Origin: Gemmatimonadales bacterium
GTDB taxonomy: Bacteria; Gemmatimonadota; Gemmatimonadetes; Gemmatimonadales; GWC2-71-9
Direction of reading: 5' to 3'
DNA length: 64,000 nucleotides
NCBI GenBank assembly: GCA_019637315.1
Contig: JAHBVU010000004.1
Span: 124,001 to 188,000 of the forward strand
The notes under the pieces were generated by a model that was not told where the DNA came from, did not search any database, and was given only the letters and a program-made list of their open reading frames with translations. Position 1 is the first letter of the stretch. Every line of letters starts with the position of its first letter. Position numbers and translations under genes: made by a program. This document shows positions 44,374 to 53,869 of the stretch, one piece after another.

Positions 44374-44906
44374 CAGCTCCGCGGTATGATCGCCCGGCGG
44401 CGGACGAGTACGCGCCGTACTACGAGCGCTACGTCGCCAAGGTCGGCAGCGGAGACCTGTTGTCTCTCCTGGCCAGCCAGACGACGGCGGTCAACGCGCT
44501 GCTGCAGACGGTCACCGACGAGCGGGCAGCCACAGCCTACGCGCCGGACAAGTGGACCATCAAGGAAGTGGTCGGCCACCTGATCGACGCCGAACGGGTC
44601 TTCAGCTATCGTGCTCTCACGTTTGCCCGGCTCGACCAGAACCCGTTGCCAGCGTTCGACGAAAACGCCTGGGTACCGCCGGCCCGGTTCAACGAACGCC
44701 TCTTCGTGACTCTCGTCGACGAGTGGCTGCTGGTGCGAAACGCGACCATTGCGCTGCTCGCCGGGCTTCCCGACGATGCGCCAACCCGTCGCGGTACCGC
44801 CAGCGGCCACGAAGTCTCGGTCCGGGCGCTGGCCTATATCATCTACGGCCATCTCGCACACCACCTCGAGATTCTGAAAACCCGGTACCTGAGCCCCGCC
44901 AAGTAA
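44370..44906 (+). CDS. DinB-like four-helix-bundle protein
   Basis: The 178-residue protein has the DinB_2 arrangement: KWTIKEVVGHLIDAERVFSYR with the first metal-binding His, then helices ending in YIIYGHLAHHLEILKTRY with the others. Proteins of this family bind a divalent metal and often act as thiol-dependent transferases, but no specific reaction is assigned. The ATG overlaps the TGA of the upstream serine hydrolase, so the pair is probably coupled. A strong terminator follows. Confidence 0.88.
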   Translation: MTAPRYDRPAADEYAPYYERYVAKVGSGDLLSLLASQTTAVNALLQTVTDERAATAYAPDKWTIKEVVGHLIDAERVFSYRALTFARLDQNPLPAFDENAWVPPARFNERLFVTLVDEWLLVRNATIALLAGLPDDAPTRRGTASGHEVSVRALAYIIYGHLAHHLEILKTRYLSPAK

Positions 44907-44925
44907 GCAATACTGCGGAAACGTG

Positions 44926-44961
44926 GCGGGCCGGTCACAGTCAGGTGACCGGCCCGCTTTT
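44926..44961 (+). terminator. Strong Rho-independent terminator
   Basis: GCGGGCCGGTCAC (44926-44938) pairs perfectly with GTGACCGGCCCGC (44945-44957) around a 6-base loop, followed by TTTT. It closes the serine hydrolase/DinB transcript. Confidence 0.9.
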
Positions 44962-45017
44962 GGTTCCGATTCCGGGGTCCGTGGCCTATCATTGGAAGGT
45001 CTCCGTCCCCGGATGTC

Positions 45018-46610
45018 ATGGACCCTCTGCGCCTGATCGCTCGTCTGGCTCTGTTGACGCTTGCCGGCGCGACGGTGCAGGCCTGTACCCCCGCGAAGTC
45101 GGTCCCCGATCCGGCGTTGCGACCAAGCCTCGTCGTGTTCATTACCGTCGATCAGATGCGGCCCGAGTACTTCACCCGTTATGCCGGCCAGCTGCAGGGC
45201 GGATTTGCCCGGCTGCTCGACGGCGGCGCCGTGTTTACCAACGCCCATCACGACCACGGCATCACCGAAACAGCGCCAGGACATGCCAGCCTCCTTTCCG
45301 GTCGCTTCCCGCGCAGCACCGGCATTACCCGCAACCTGCGCGGGGTCAGCGATACCAGTGTTCGCCTGATCGGCAGCAGTGACCTGCCGGCATCGCCTTT
45401 CCGGTTCCGGGGCACCACGCTGGTCGACTGGCTGGCAGCCGCCGAGCCCGCCTCACGGGTGCTGTCGGTCTCTGCCAAGGACCGCGGCGCCATCCTTACC
45501 GTCGGGCGCGCACGGCAGGAGGTCTACTGGTTTGCCGACAATGGCACTTTCACGACCAGCACCTGGTATCGCGACACCCTGCCCACCTGGGTCCAGGCCT
45601 TCAACGCTCGACGGATTCCCCAGAGTTATCTCGGCAAAGCCTGGACGCCGCTGCTGGACCGTTCGGCCTATCCGGAACCCGATACGGTCCTGTTCGAGTT
45701 CCCTGCCACGAGAGAATCCGCCTTTCCCCATCGGATTCCTGCGCACGATACCATCCTGGCCATGAATCGATACCGTTACTCGCCGTTCATGGACGAACTC
45801 ACTGCGGCGTTTGCGCTCGAAGGAATGCGCAGGATCGAGCTGGGCAGCGGGCCGGCAACCGACATCCTGGCCGTCTCCTTCTCGGCAACCGACTACGTAG
45901 GGCATCGGTTCGGACCGGAATCGGTGGAGCAGCGCGATCAGATCATCCGGCTCGATCGGGTACTGGGCGCCTTCCTCGACACCTTATACCAGCTCCGGGA
46001 CTCGAGTCGCATCATTGTCGCGCTCAGCGCCGATCACGGCGGAAGTCCTATTCCCGAGCTGCATGGTCGGCTGCGGGTCAGGATACGGCCCGCCATGACT
46101 GCGGCCCGCGCAGTCGTGAGCCAGGCCGGTGGCGATACTACGGCGCTCGAGATCGAAAGCGGCGCCTTTTTCGTCGATTCGACTCGGCTTGGAACGAACG
46201 CGATCACGGTAGACTCGATCGTCGCCGCCTTTGCGGCCGCGGCACGCAGTATCCCGGGCGTCCAGCGAGTCGATCGGTTCCGCGACCTTCGACGCCTCAA
46301 CCTCGCTCGCGACTACGTGGCTCGACGCTGGCTGCAGATGTTTCCCCCGGACATGGAACCGGTTGCCGTCGTGACGCTCGGCGATGGCAACATGTATGAC
46401 TATGGCGTGGCCGCCACCCATGGGTCGCCGCACCTGCAGGACTCTCACGTTCCGATGGTCTTCTACGGACCGCCCTTTGCCCCGGGCCGGTACGATCAGA
46501 CCGTCCGCACCGTCGACATCGCGCCGACCTTGGCCCGTGTGCTCGGCGTATCACCTGCCGAGCCACTCGACGGCCGGCCGCTCATCGCTGCGCTCCGGCG
46601 CCCACGCTAG
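45018..46610 (+). CDS. PafA-like alkaline phosphatase (lipoprotein)
   Basis: The 530-residue protein has an N-terminal signal ending in a lipobox-like VQAC, so it is probably lipid-anchored. Alkaline-phosphatase-superfamily motifs include ITVDQMRPEYF (Asp metal ligand), NAHHDHGITETAPGHASLLSG with the Thr nucleophile, SATDYVGHRFGP and SADHGGSP. This arrangement is typical of the PafA type, which hydrolyses phosphate monoesters broadly in the periplasm or at the surface and uses Thr rather than Ser. It is followed 24 bp later by an exported amidohydrolase. Confidence 0.88.
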   Translation: MDPLRLIARLALLTLAGATVQACTPAKSVPDPALRPSLVVFITVDQMRPEYFTRYAGQLQGGFARLLDGGAVFTNAHHDHGITETAPGHASLLSGRFPRSTGITRNLRGVSDTSVRLIGSSDLPASPFRFRGTTLVDWLAAAEPASRVLSVSAKDRGAILTVGRARQEVYWFADNGTFTTSTWYRDTLPTWVQAFNARRIPQSYLGKAWTPLLDRSAYPEPDTVLFEFPATRESAFPHRIPAHDTILAMNRYRYSPFMDELTAAFALEGMRRIELGSGPATDILAVSFSATDYVGHRFGPESVEQRDQIIRLDRVLGAFLDTLYQLRDSSRIIVALSADHGGSPIPELHGRLRVRIRPAMTAARAVVSQAGGDTTALEIESGAFFVDSTRLGTNAITVDSIVAAFAAAARSIPGVQRVDRFRDLRRLNLARDYVARRWLQMFPPDMEPVAVVTLGDGNMYDYGVAATHGSPHLQDSHVPMVFYGPPFAPGRYDQTVRTVDIAPTLARVLGVSPAEPLDGRPLIAALRRPR

Positions 46611-46634
46611 CCCGCCACCCTCACCCTGCGATCC

Positions 46635-48152
46635 ATGACTCGTCTCTGCGTTCTGCTGATGCTGCTCCTCCCGTCCCTGACCGTTGCCCAGGCCCGCGAC
46701 GCCGAACACGGCGTGCGCCCAACAGGACGCCTGGCCATTCGGAATGCCCTGGTGGTTCAGGGCAATGGCACCCCCGCAGAGGGCCCTTACGACATCGTGG
46801 TCGAGGGCAATCGGATCGTCGACATGGTGGCGCTCGACCCGGTTGCGCTGAGCTACGGTACCGCCAGGCGCCCGAGTGCCGACCACGAGATCGACGCCTC
46901 GGGCAAGTACGTGCTGCCGGGTCTGATCAATCTGCATGGTCACCTCCAGGACGAGCGCGCCGGCCGGCCGCAACCATTCGAGTATCAGTTCAAGCTCTGG
47001 CTTGCCTCCGGTATCACGACCGTGCGTGATGTCAGCTCCGGCGGCGATGCTCGCAAGTTCATCGATCTCAAGACGCGCAGCGCAGCCGGCACGCTCGAGG
47101 CTCCTCGCCTCTTCCTCTACAGCGGCTACACGCGCGGCCCCGCCATCCGCACAGCGGAACAGGCCCGGGCTCGGGTTCGGGAGGTCAAAGCGCTGGGCGT
47201 CGACGGCATCAAGATCGGCGGCATGGAACGCGATCTGATGGCAGCAATGCAGGACGAAGCGCGCAAGGTTGGCCTTCCGGTTGCCCATCACGTCGGCGTC
47301 GAAGAGACGACGGCGTGGGATGACGTCAATATGGGCACCCGAAGCATCGAGCACTGGTACGGCGTGCCCGATGCCGCCTTCCCCGAAGGGGTTCAGTCGT
47401 TTCCCTCAAACTTCAACTACAACGACGAAACCCACCGGTTCCGCTATGCAGGCAGAATCTGGCGCGAAGCAGATCAGGTCAAGCTGGGCAAGATCCTTCA
47501 GGCCATGGTCGACAGCAACGTGTCCTGGAATCCGACCCTGGTAATCTACGAAGCCAGCCGAGACCTGCAGCGGGCTCAGACCCAACCCTGGTTCAAGGAC
47601 TACCTGCATCCGACTCTGGAGGAGTTCTTCAGACCCAACCCGGCCAACCATGGGTCGTACTTCATCGGGTGGTCATCGACCGATGAGACCTACTGGCGGG
47701 AGAACTACCGGATCTGGATGGACGCGCTCCGCGATTTCAGCCGGCGCGGCGGTCTGATCGGCGCCGGCGAGGACGCCGGGTTCATCTACCAGATGTACGG
47801 ATTCGGGCTGATTCGAGAGCTCGAGCTGCACCAGGAGGCAGGGTTCCACCCGCTCAAGGTGATTCAGCATGCCACAGCGAACAACGCCAGGATACTCGGC
47901 CGCGAGTCGGAACTCGGCCGGGTCCGCGTGGGTTACCTGGCCGACCTGATCGTCGTCAACGGCAACCCGCTCGAAGACATGAAGGTGCTCTATCCGACGG
48001 GAACGACCGCGGTCGTCGACGGCAAGGAAGTCCGTTCCGGCGGAATCGAGTGGACCGTCAAGGACGGCATTCCGTACCACGGCCCGCGGCTGATGCGCGA
48101 GGTGAAGGATCTGGTGGCCGAGGCACGGTCATCAGCTGCGCAGAAGCGGTAG
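46635..48152 (+). CDS. Secreted amidohydrolase (imidazolonepropionase-like)
   Basis: The 505-residue protein has a signal peptide (MTRLCVLLMLLLPSLTVAQ). Metal-binding residues of amidohydrolases appear in order: LPGLINLHGH (HxH), DGIKIGG (Lys), VAHHVGVEE (His), SIEHWYG (His) and GAGEDAG (Asp), then the closing ADLIVVNGNPLEDM that these enzymes share. The set is complete, so an active hydrolase is likely; the substrate is unknown. It is near the PafA-like gene and shares its strand. A hairpin follows. Confidence 0.88.
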   Translation: MTRLCVLLMLLLPSLTVAQARDAEHGVRPTGRLAIRNALVVQGNGTPAEGPYDIVVEGNRIVDMVALDPVALSYGTARRPSADHEIDASGKYVLPGLINLHGHLQDERAGRPQPFEYQFKLWLASGITTVRDVSSGGDARKFIDLKTRSAAGTLEAPRLFLYSGYTRGPAIRTAEQARARVREVKALGVDGIKIGGMERDLMAAMQDEARKVGLPVAHHVGVEETTAWDDVNMGTRSIEHWYGVPDAAFPEGVQSFPSNFNYNDETHRFRYAGRIWREADQVKLGKILQAMVDSNVSWNPTLVIYEASRDLQRAQTQPWFKDYLHPTLEEFFRPNPANHGSYFIGWSSTDETYWRENYRIWMDALRDFSRRGGLIGAGEDAGFIYQMYGFGLIRELELHQEAGFHPLKVIQHATANNARILGRESELGRVRVGYLADLIVVNGNPLEDMKVLYPTGTTAVVDGKEVRSGGIEWTVKDGIPYHGPRLMREVKDLVAEARSSAAQKR

Positions 48153-48174
48153 TTCTGTTGCAGCTCGCGGGTAC

Positions 48175-48209
48175 CGCGATTCGGAGCAGAACGGCAGCTC
48201 CGGATCGCG
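48175..48209. terminator. Hairpin between convergent genes
   Basis: CGCGATTCGGAGC (48175-48187) pairs with 48197-48209 through 13 positions, with one G-U or A-C position depending on the strand transcribed. No T-tract is present. It sits between the amidohydrolase stop and the stop of the convergent alpha/beta-hydrolase. Confidence 0.55.
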
Positions 48210-48210
48210 G

Positions 48211-49092
48211 CTACTTGAGAAACGCCAGCAGTTCGGCTGCGGTTGCCCCCGGCAGCTCCTCGGCAAGGTAGTGCCCGCACTCAAGTGCCCGTCCCGTCAC
48301 TGACGTGGCATGCTCCCGCCAGTCATCCAGCGGCTCGAAGCAGGTTTCCACCACACCATGTTTGCCCCAGAGCACCAGCAGCGGCGCACGAATCCGGCGA
48401 CCGAGGTCGGCTTCATCGTGTTCGAGATCGATGGTGGCCGCCGCACGATAGTCTTCGCAGCTGGCGTGGATCGTGGCGGGGTTGCGGAAGGCGCGGAGAT
48501 ACTGCGAGAGCGCTTCAGGATCGAATGCGGCCAGCCCGCCGTGCCGGCTGCCGAGGTGGCGGGTCAGGAAGAAGTCCGGATCGGCGCCGATCAGCCGTTC
48601 CGGCAAAGGCGCCGGCTGAATCAGGAAAAACCAGTGGTAATAGGCCTCGGCAAAGCGACGATCCGTCTTGCGGTACATCGTCAGCGTCGGCACCACATCG
48701 AGCACCGCCCAGCGGCGGATCCGGCTCTCGTGATCGAGCAGCATGCGGTGGGCCACCCGGGCGCCGCGATCATGCCCCACCACGTCGAACCTCTCGTAAC
48801 CGAGTGACCCCATGACCCGGATCTGGTCGGCGGCCATTTCCCGTTTGGAGTAGGCCCAATGCGGCGGCGACCCGCCACCGTCCGGCTTCCCGCTGGCGCC
48901 ATACCCGCGCAGGTCGGTCGCCACCACGGTGAAATGCTCCGCGAGCTGGGTCGCTACCTTGTGCCACATGGCGTGGGTTTGCGGATATCCGTGCAGCAGG
49001 AGCAGCGGCGGACCTGAGCCCCCGACCACTCCATGAATCACCACATCACCGACGTCGAACCAGCGCGGTTCGAACCCGGGAAAAAGCGCCAT
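48211..49092 (-). CDS. Alpha/beta-hydrolase of the haloacetate dehalogenase family
   Basis: The 293-residue protein has LLLLHGYPQTHAMWH (oxyanion-hole turn), the nucleophile elbow VVGHDRGARVAHR and a late GHYLAEELP with the catalytic His. The Asp nucleophile (GHDRG) together with the Arg pair in DRGAR and the His-Trp of HWFFLIQPAPLPE matches fluoroacetate/haloacetate dehalogenases, which bind the carboxylate with those Arg residues. The expected activity is hydrolytic dehalogenation of haloacetates; epoxide hydrolase-like activity is the alternative. It is cytoplasmic, having no signal peptide. Confidence 0.83.
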   Translation of the reverse strand: MALFPGFEPRWFDVGDVVIHGVVGGSGPPLLLLHGYPQTHAMWHKVATQLAEHFTVVATDLRGYGASGKPDGGGSPPHWAYSKREMAADQIRVMGSLGYERFDVVGHDRGARVAHRMLLDHESRIRRWAVLDVVPTLTMYRKTDRRFAEAYYHWFFLIQPAPLPERLIGADPDFFLTRHLGSRHGGLAAFDPEALSQYLRAFRNPATIHASCEDYRAAATIDLEHDEADLGRRIRAPLLVLWGKHGVVETCFEPLDDWREHATSVTGRALECGHYLAEELPGATAAELLAFLK

Positions 49093-49274
49093 GCCGACAG
49101 TCCTCGATCGACCATACCCCCCGTATCCGCCCCTGCGGATCGCGGTCCAGTAGCGAGCCTAACGACATCACGTCGCTACCGCCAGGGTGCAGTACGGGGG
49201 CAGCAGCGGCCCCAGAGCCACCCTGCCCCCGCAAGAATGTCGCCGCGCCGAGCGAGGTGGCGCGGTTCCTCGGC

Positions 49275-51887
49275 CTAGCGCCGCGAGTCGAAGGTCTGTT
49301 CGATCTGCGCCAGGACATCCTCCAGGTGCGCCCGCGTGGCACGATCGGCCGTCCGTGGCAAGGCTCGACGGATAGCCGCCTCCAGGGTCCGAAGCTCGGC
49401 AGCGAACGCGGCCCGGATGTCGCTCGTTACCCGGGCAGGAGCAAACTGCTGCGCAAAGAAGGCCGGCAGCCCGGCAGGCAGTTGAACCGGCTGCGGATTG
49501 ATCTTGCTGCGCGCCTGAATCAGATAGCTTCGCTGCAGCTCGCGCCGGAACGGATCGATTGCCACTGACCCCGAGGTAAGCTCGCTCCAGACGCCCCCGC
49601 GCACGTCGGCCAGCAGCTCGGTCAGTGCGTACGCTTCGCGGGCCGACGGCGCCAGAGCTTCGAACTCGACCACCCGCTCCAGCCGCCGATCGTTGAAGAG
49701 CGCGGTGAGGACGCTCGACTGCGCAGCGTTGATGCGCCGAAGCGCCCCTTCGACCTCGATATTGCGAAGCACGTCGTCGACCAGGAAGAACCTGGGCGTT
49801 GCGAACGCATTGGCGTTGAGAAACTGCACCGCCTCTCGTTGACGCGCACGCGGCCACGGCTTGTACCGCTGACCAGCCTGCTGTCCACCATAGGTTTCCT
49901 GCGCATCGGCGCCGCCGACCATGATGGCCACGTGCCGCAGCTCGGTCGCCCACTGGCCGATCAGTCGATCATAGAGCAATCGCAGGTCATCATAACCCTC
50001 GCCCGGTCGGACAGCGGCCGGAATCAGGAGCGGGACGATCTGCTTGATACTCCTGATGCCCCATCCAGTCGCTTTGACCGGATCGGCATCACCGATGGCT
50101 TCGGTATGGTCGCCAGGATCCGCGCCGCGCGAGTCCGACATGTTGAATCGGTACCAGGGAATCGAATCCTGCTCGCGCGACCAGCGATCCAGCGTCGGCC
50201 ATTCCTCGTCCGGAGTGCGGGCCGTCGGAATCGGCGTGTAGCCCCAGCGGGTGATGTACAGATCCCACGGACCGATCCGCGGTACCAGATCCTCGAGGGG
50301 AATCTTGTCCTCGGGCTGCGCCACATAGTTGAACCGGGCGTAGTCCATGATCGACGGTGAATGACCCATCCGCCGAATCCAACTCGCGCTGCGCAGCGAG
50401 TCGACCGGGTAGGTCGAGCTGCCCTTCTGGTCGTGCTGGTAGCCCAGCGTGTGACCCACCTCATGCGCCACGACGAACTCGACCAGGCGGCCCATCAGCG
50501 AGTCCGGGTACGGCCACATCCGCGCCCGCGGATCGAGATGACCGACCTGGGAGAAGTACCAGGTTCGCTGCAGCGTCATGATGTTGTGGTACATGTAGAT
50601 ATCGGACTCGATGATCTCACCGGTCCGCGGATCGTGCACGTTGGGGCCCTGCGCATTCTCGATCGTCGACGGCAGCCAGCGCACCACCGAGTACCGCGCA
50701 TCCTCGGGAGCCCAATCCGGATCCTCGGCCGGTGATGGCGCATCCTTGGCGATGATGGCGCGTCGGAAGCCGGCTGCCTCGAACGCCTCCTGCCACTGCT
50801 CTACACCACGCCGGACGTAGGGTTTGAGCCAGTCGGGTGTCGCGGGATCGATGTAGAAGGTGATCGGCTTGACCGGTTCCGACATCGCGGCGTTGGGATC
50901 CTTCTTTTCGAGACGCCAGCGAACCAGGTACTCGCGGGTCTGCGACCGCTGCTCCGGACGCCCGTAGTCGATCTGCTGCAGCGTAAAGAAGCCGATCCGC
51001 TTGTCGGCCAGCCGCGGCATCATCGGCTGCTCGGGCAGCTTGATCATGCTCCAGTACATGCTGACCGACGCCGTGCCCGTCGCGGCGGGCGCAAACGGAT
51101 TGGCCGGCGCCGCACCCGGCAGCTGCGGAGGCGGCGGAAACGTGATGGTCGCCTGAACATCGACGTTGGTCGGAAAGGCCAGCACCCGTTCGACGAACGA
51201 GCGACTCGGGTCGGGATTACCGCGGTACTGCGGCGCGCCCGGACCGAACTCCGGCGGGGGTGCCGTGTACAGCCGCGAGACATCGACGACCGGGGCGCTG
51301 TCGGGACCGAACGCCTCGATGTTGAACGCGGCTACGATGACATCGTTGTTGGAGTTGCGCACCGCCTGGTACATCGGATTGAGCGAGTCGGCGACGGTCG
51401 CATAGGAGACCGAGTGGAGCAGAATGCGGTTGTCGCGCTGCTCCCAGCGAAGCACGTGAGACCGGCCGAGCTGCTGGCCGCCGTACCCGACATTGAGCGG
51501 GGTCCGCGCGGCGCGGCTCACCAGCAGCAGCTCCTGATCGAGTTCCCGGCGCGGAATCTCGAAATAGAGCCGGCTGCCGATCCGGTGCGTCTTGAAAAGG
51601 CCGTCTCGCGTCGTTGCCTGGGGTGTAATGACCGATCGGTAGGGCCGAGGAGCGGGGTCGCCGCCAGGCGGCTGCGGAGCGGCCCGGCGAGTCGTATCCT
51701 GCCCCGGGGCTGGTGCGGCAGCCGTCTGGCCGGGACGCCCGTTGGGCTGGTTCGGCGTCGGGGCGGCCGCAGGGGCAGCCGGGCGGCAACCGGCGCCAAA
51801 GGCCGCTGTCGCCGCCAGGAAAAGGAGTGCCCGAACAGGCCTCAGGAACCCGTTCATCGGACGGTTCAGATCGGTTGGTACAGTCAT
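49275..51887 (-). CDS. Zinc-dependent metalloprotease lipoprotein (DUF5117/DUF4953 type)
   Basis: The 870-residue protein begins with a signal ending in a lipobox-like AAFGAGC, followed by a Pro/Ala-rich linker, so it is probably surface- or membrane-anchored. The active site is a metzincin motif in VAHEVGHTLGYQHD (HExxHxxGxxH-like) with a Met-turn region SIMDYARFNYVAQPED, the arrangement of DUF4953 proteins. The N-terminal half (DUF5117-like) is a large domain with TFYIDPATPDWLKPYVRRGVEQWQEAF leading into the catalytic domain. The start could also be an internal ATG at 51857. A strong -10 box lies about 80 bp upstream. Confidence 0.88.
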   Translation of the reverse strand: MTVPTDLNRPMNGFLRPVRALLFLAATAAFGAGCRPAAPAAAPTPNQPNGRPGQTAAAPAPGQDTTRRAAPQPPGGDPAPRPYRSVITPQATTRDGLFKTHRIGSRLYFEIPRRELDQELLLVSRAARTPLNVGYGGQQLGRSHVLRWEQRDNRILLHSVSYATVADSLNPMYQAVRNSNNDVIVAAFNIEAFGPDSAPVVDVSRLYTAPPPEFGPGAPQYRGNPDPSRSFVERVLAFPTNVDVQATITFPPPPQLPGAAPANPFAPAATGTASVSMYWSMIKLPEQPMMPRLADKRIGFFTLQQIDYGRPEQRSQTREYLVRWRLEKKDPNAAMSEPVKPITFYIDPATPDWLKPYVRRGVEQWQEAFEAAGFRRAIIAKDAPSPAEDPDWAPEDARYSVVRWLPSTIENAQGPNVHDPRTGEIIESDIYMYHNIMTLQRTWYFSQVGHLDPRARMWPYPDSLMGRLVEFVVAHEVGHTLGYQHDQKGSSTYPVDSLRSASWIRRMGHSPSIMDYARFNYVAQPEDKIPLEDLVPRIGPWDLYITRWGYTPIPTARTPDEEWPTLDRWSREQDSIPWYRFNMSDSRGADPGDHTEAIGDADPVKATGWGIRSIKQIVPLLIPAAVRPGEGYDDLRLLYDRLIGQWATELRHVAIMVGGADAQETYGGQQAGQRYKPWPRARQREAVQFLNANAFATPRFFLVDDVLRNIEVEGALRRINAAQSSVLTALFNDRRLERVVEFEALAPSAREAYALTELLADVRGGVWSELTSGSVAIDPFRRELQRSYLIQARSKINPQPVQLPAGLPAFFAQQFAPARVTSDIRAAFAAELRTLEAAIRRALPRTADRATRAHLEDVLAQIEQTFDSRR

Positions 51888-51968
51888 GAGTTACCTCAGG
51901 CAGCAAACCCAGGGAACGGCGGATTGAGAAGGAGGGCCCGACCGATGGGCTGGGGTCGGGCTAACTGT

Positions 51969-51974
51969 ATTATA
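51969..51974 (-). promoter_or_regulatory. Probable -10 box upstream of the metalloprotease gene
   Basis: The minus strand reads TATAAT here, within GCGTATAATACAGT. A very similar string GCGTAGAATACAGT precedes the second M14 peptidase gene. A weak -35-like TCAACA lies 18 bp upstream. The untranslated leader would be about 75 bases. Confidence 0.6.
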
Positions 51975-51991
51975 CGCTTCGGTGAGCAGAA

Positions 51992-52159
51992 ATGTTGAAC
52001 CGCCTCGCCCGCGCCCCGCAGGAGGGGTACCTTGCCCAGTTCAGACTCCGGAAACCGGTCCTCGCCATGCAGATTGGCCCCGATGGCAAGCTCGTCTTCT
52101 CACCGCCGTCTCCGCGACCATGCCACCGGACAGCTACCGGAGTAGATCTTCCAGCTTGA
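51992..52159 (+). CDS. Possible small ORF (55 residues), uncertain
   Basis: An ATG-started frame of 55 codons begins MLNRLARAPQEGYLAQFRLR, continues with KPVLAMQIGPDGKLVFS and overlaps the last bases of dapD on the other strand. TATTATAC lies about 20 bp upstream. The middle reads like protein, but there is no clear ribosome site and no family. It may be chance or a fragment of a lost gene. Confidence 0.22.
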   Translation: MLNRLARAPQEGYLAQFRLRKPVLAMQIGPDGKLVFSPPSPRPCHRTATGVDLPA

Positions 52160-52982
52160 CAGACGCATCGGTCTTTTCGTCGCGGTACTTGACGATGACT
52201 GGTGCGTAGAGTGAAATGCCCAGCGCCGCGCCGACCCCATGCTTGACCGGCCGTGACCCCGGCACCACGACGGCGCCGGCCGGAATCTCGAGCGGACGAT
52301 CGCCCTCGCGCCGCAGCAGCCGGTCATGCACGAGGTCGACGACGACGGTGCCACCCGTCAGAATCGTACCCGGCGCCAGGACCGCGCGTTCCCGAACGAT
52401 GGTGCCCTCGTAGACCCCGGTGTTGCCGCCGACCAGGACGTCGTCCTCGACCACGACCGGCAGCGCACCCGCCGGCTCGAGCACCCCGCCGATCTGCGCA
52501 CCGGCCGAGATGTGGACGCGCTTGCCGATCTGCGCGCAGGAACCGACCAGCGCATGCGAATCGACCATGGTGCCGTCGTCGACGTATGCACCGGCGTTGA
52601 CGTACATCGGCGGCATGCAGACGACTCCGCGGCCGAGATAGGCGCCTTCGCGCACCGACGAGCCGCCCGGCACGACGCGCACGCCATCACCCGCGCCGAA
52701 GCGGCGGACCCCGTAGGTATCCTTGTCCGTGAACGGGAGACCGCCGGCGCCCGCGAGCTCGACCACCGCACCGAGCCGGAAGCCCAGCAGAATACCGCTC
52801 TTGACCCAGGTGTTGGCCTGCCAGGTGCCATCCGGACCCCGCGTGGCCGCGCGCACCGTACCTGCCTGCAGCGCCAGCTTGAGATCGCCGAACGCCTGCC
52901 GCGCCTCCGACTCGGCGCCCGCAGGCACGCCAGCCGCGTAACGCTCGATTCGCTCCTTCAACTCTCCCGCACCTGCCGTCAT
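52134..52982 (-). CDS. dapD: 2,3,4,5-tetrahydropyridine-2,6-dicarboxylate N-succinyltransferase
   Basis: The 282-residue protein has an N-terminal helical region and a left-handed beta-helix of hexapeptide repeats from about residue 100 (VREGAYLGRGVVCMPPMYVNAGAYVDDGTMVDSHALVGSCAQIGKRVHISAGAQIGGV and onward). TWQANTWVKSGILLGFR is typical of DapD, and the Asp/Glu active site lies in the VNAGAYVDDGTMVD segment. It succinylates tetrahydrodipicolinate, using succinyl-CoA, in the succinylase branch of lysine/diaminopimelate synthesis. The ATG overlaps the dapA stop as ATGA. It is the last gene of the operon; dapC and dapE are not in the window. Confidence 0.92.
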   Translation of the reverse strand: MTAGAGELKERIERYAAGVPAGAESEARQAFGDLKLALQAGTVRAATRGPDGTWQANTWVKSGILLGFRLGAVVELAGAGGLPFTDKDTYGVRRFGAGDGVRVVPGGSSVREGAYLGRGVVCMPPMYVNAGAYVDDGTMVDSHALVGSCAQIGKRVHISAGAQIGGVLEPAGALPVVVEDDVLVGGNTGVYEGTIVRERAVLAPGTILTGGTVVVDLVHDRLLRREGDRPLEIPAGAVVVPGSRPVKHGVGAALGISLYAPVIVKYRDEKTDASVKLEDLLR

Positions 52983-53869
52983 ACCACCGCCTCCACCGCA
53001 AAATCGCGAAGTACGCTCTCGAGCACCGCCCGGGAACTCGCCGAAACCGGCACCAATGGTAATCGCAGCACGTTGGAAACTTTACCCATCATCGCGAGGG
53101 CGCACTTGGCCGGCGCCGGATTGCTTTCGATGAAGTTGGCGTCGATCAGCGGCAGCAGCCGATAGTGCAGCTCGCGCGCCTCGGCGAGATCGCCATCGAG
53201 GGCCAGCTTCGCCAGCCGAGTCATCAGCCCGGGAACCTCATTCGAGATCACGGAGATGATGCCGTCGCCACCGACCGCAATCAGCGGCAGCGTCAGGCCG
53301 TCATCGCCGGACAGCACCAGGAAGCCGTCAGGACGGTCCTTGATGATGCGCATCATCTGGATGATGTCGCCGCTGGCTTCCTTGACGGCCACGATTCGCG
53401 GGTGTCGAGCGAGCTCGAGAACGGTGGCCGGCGCCATGTTGACTGCCGTGCGCCCGGGCACGTTGTAGAGAATGATCGGCCGCGAACTCGCCTCGGCCAC
53501 CGCCTCGAAATGGCGGAGCATCCCGGTCTGGGTCGGCTTGTTGTAGTACGGCGCGGCACTCAGAATGCCGTCGACACCGGCGTCGCACATGGCACGGGTC
53601 TCGGCAACCGCCCGCGCGGTATCATTGCTCGTCGCGCCAGCCACGACTGGCACCCGACCCCGGGCAGCTTCGACCACCGTCCGCGCCACCGTTAGGCGCT
53701 CGTCGTCGCTCAGCGTTTGCGCTTCGCCGGTCGAGCCGCAGGCCACCAGGAAGTTGATGCCATCGGCAATCTGCCAGTCGACCAGGCGACGCAGCGCCGG
53801 CAAGTCGAGGGAGCCGTCCAGCTCGAAGGGGGTTACCAGCGCGGTGCCGCAACCGCGAAATGCGCTCAT
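52979..53869 (-). CDS. dapA: 4-hydroxy-tetrahydrodipicolinate synthase
   Basis: The 296-residue TIM-barrel enzyme has the DapA signatures GCGTALVTPF, CGSTGEAQTL (Thr/Gly substrate loop), APYYNKPTQTG (Tyr of the proton relay), LYNVPGRTAVNM and the Schiff-base Lys in VAVKEASGD. It condenses pyruvate with aspartate semialdehyde, the first committed step of diaminopimelate and lysine synthesis. The length is usual. It overlaps dapB upstream and dapD downstream by four bases each. Confidence 0.95.
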   Translation of the reverse strand: MSAFRGCGTALVTPFELDGSLDLPALRRLVDWQIADGINFLVACGSTGEAQTLSDDERLTVARTVVEAARGRVPVVAGATSNDTARAVAETRAMCDAGVDGILSAAPYYNKPTQTGMLRHFEAVAEASSRPIILYNVPGRTAVNMAPATVLELARHPRIVAVKEASGDIIQMMRIIKDRPDGFLVLSGDDGLTLPLIAVGGDGIISVISNEVPGLMTRLAKLALDGDLAEARELHYRLLPLIDANFIESNPAPAKCALAMMGKVSNVLRLPLVPVSASSRAVLESVLRDFAVEAVV

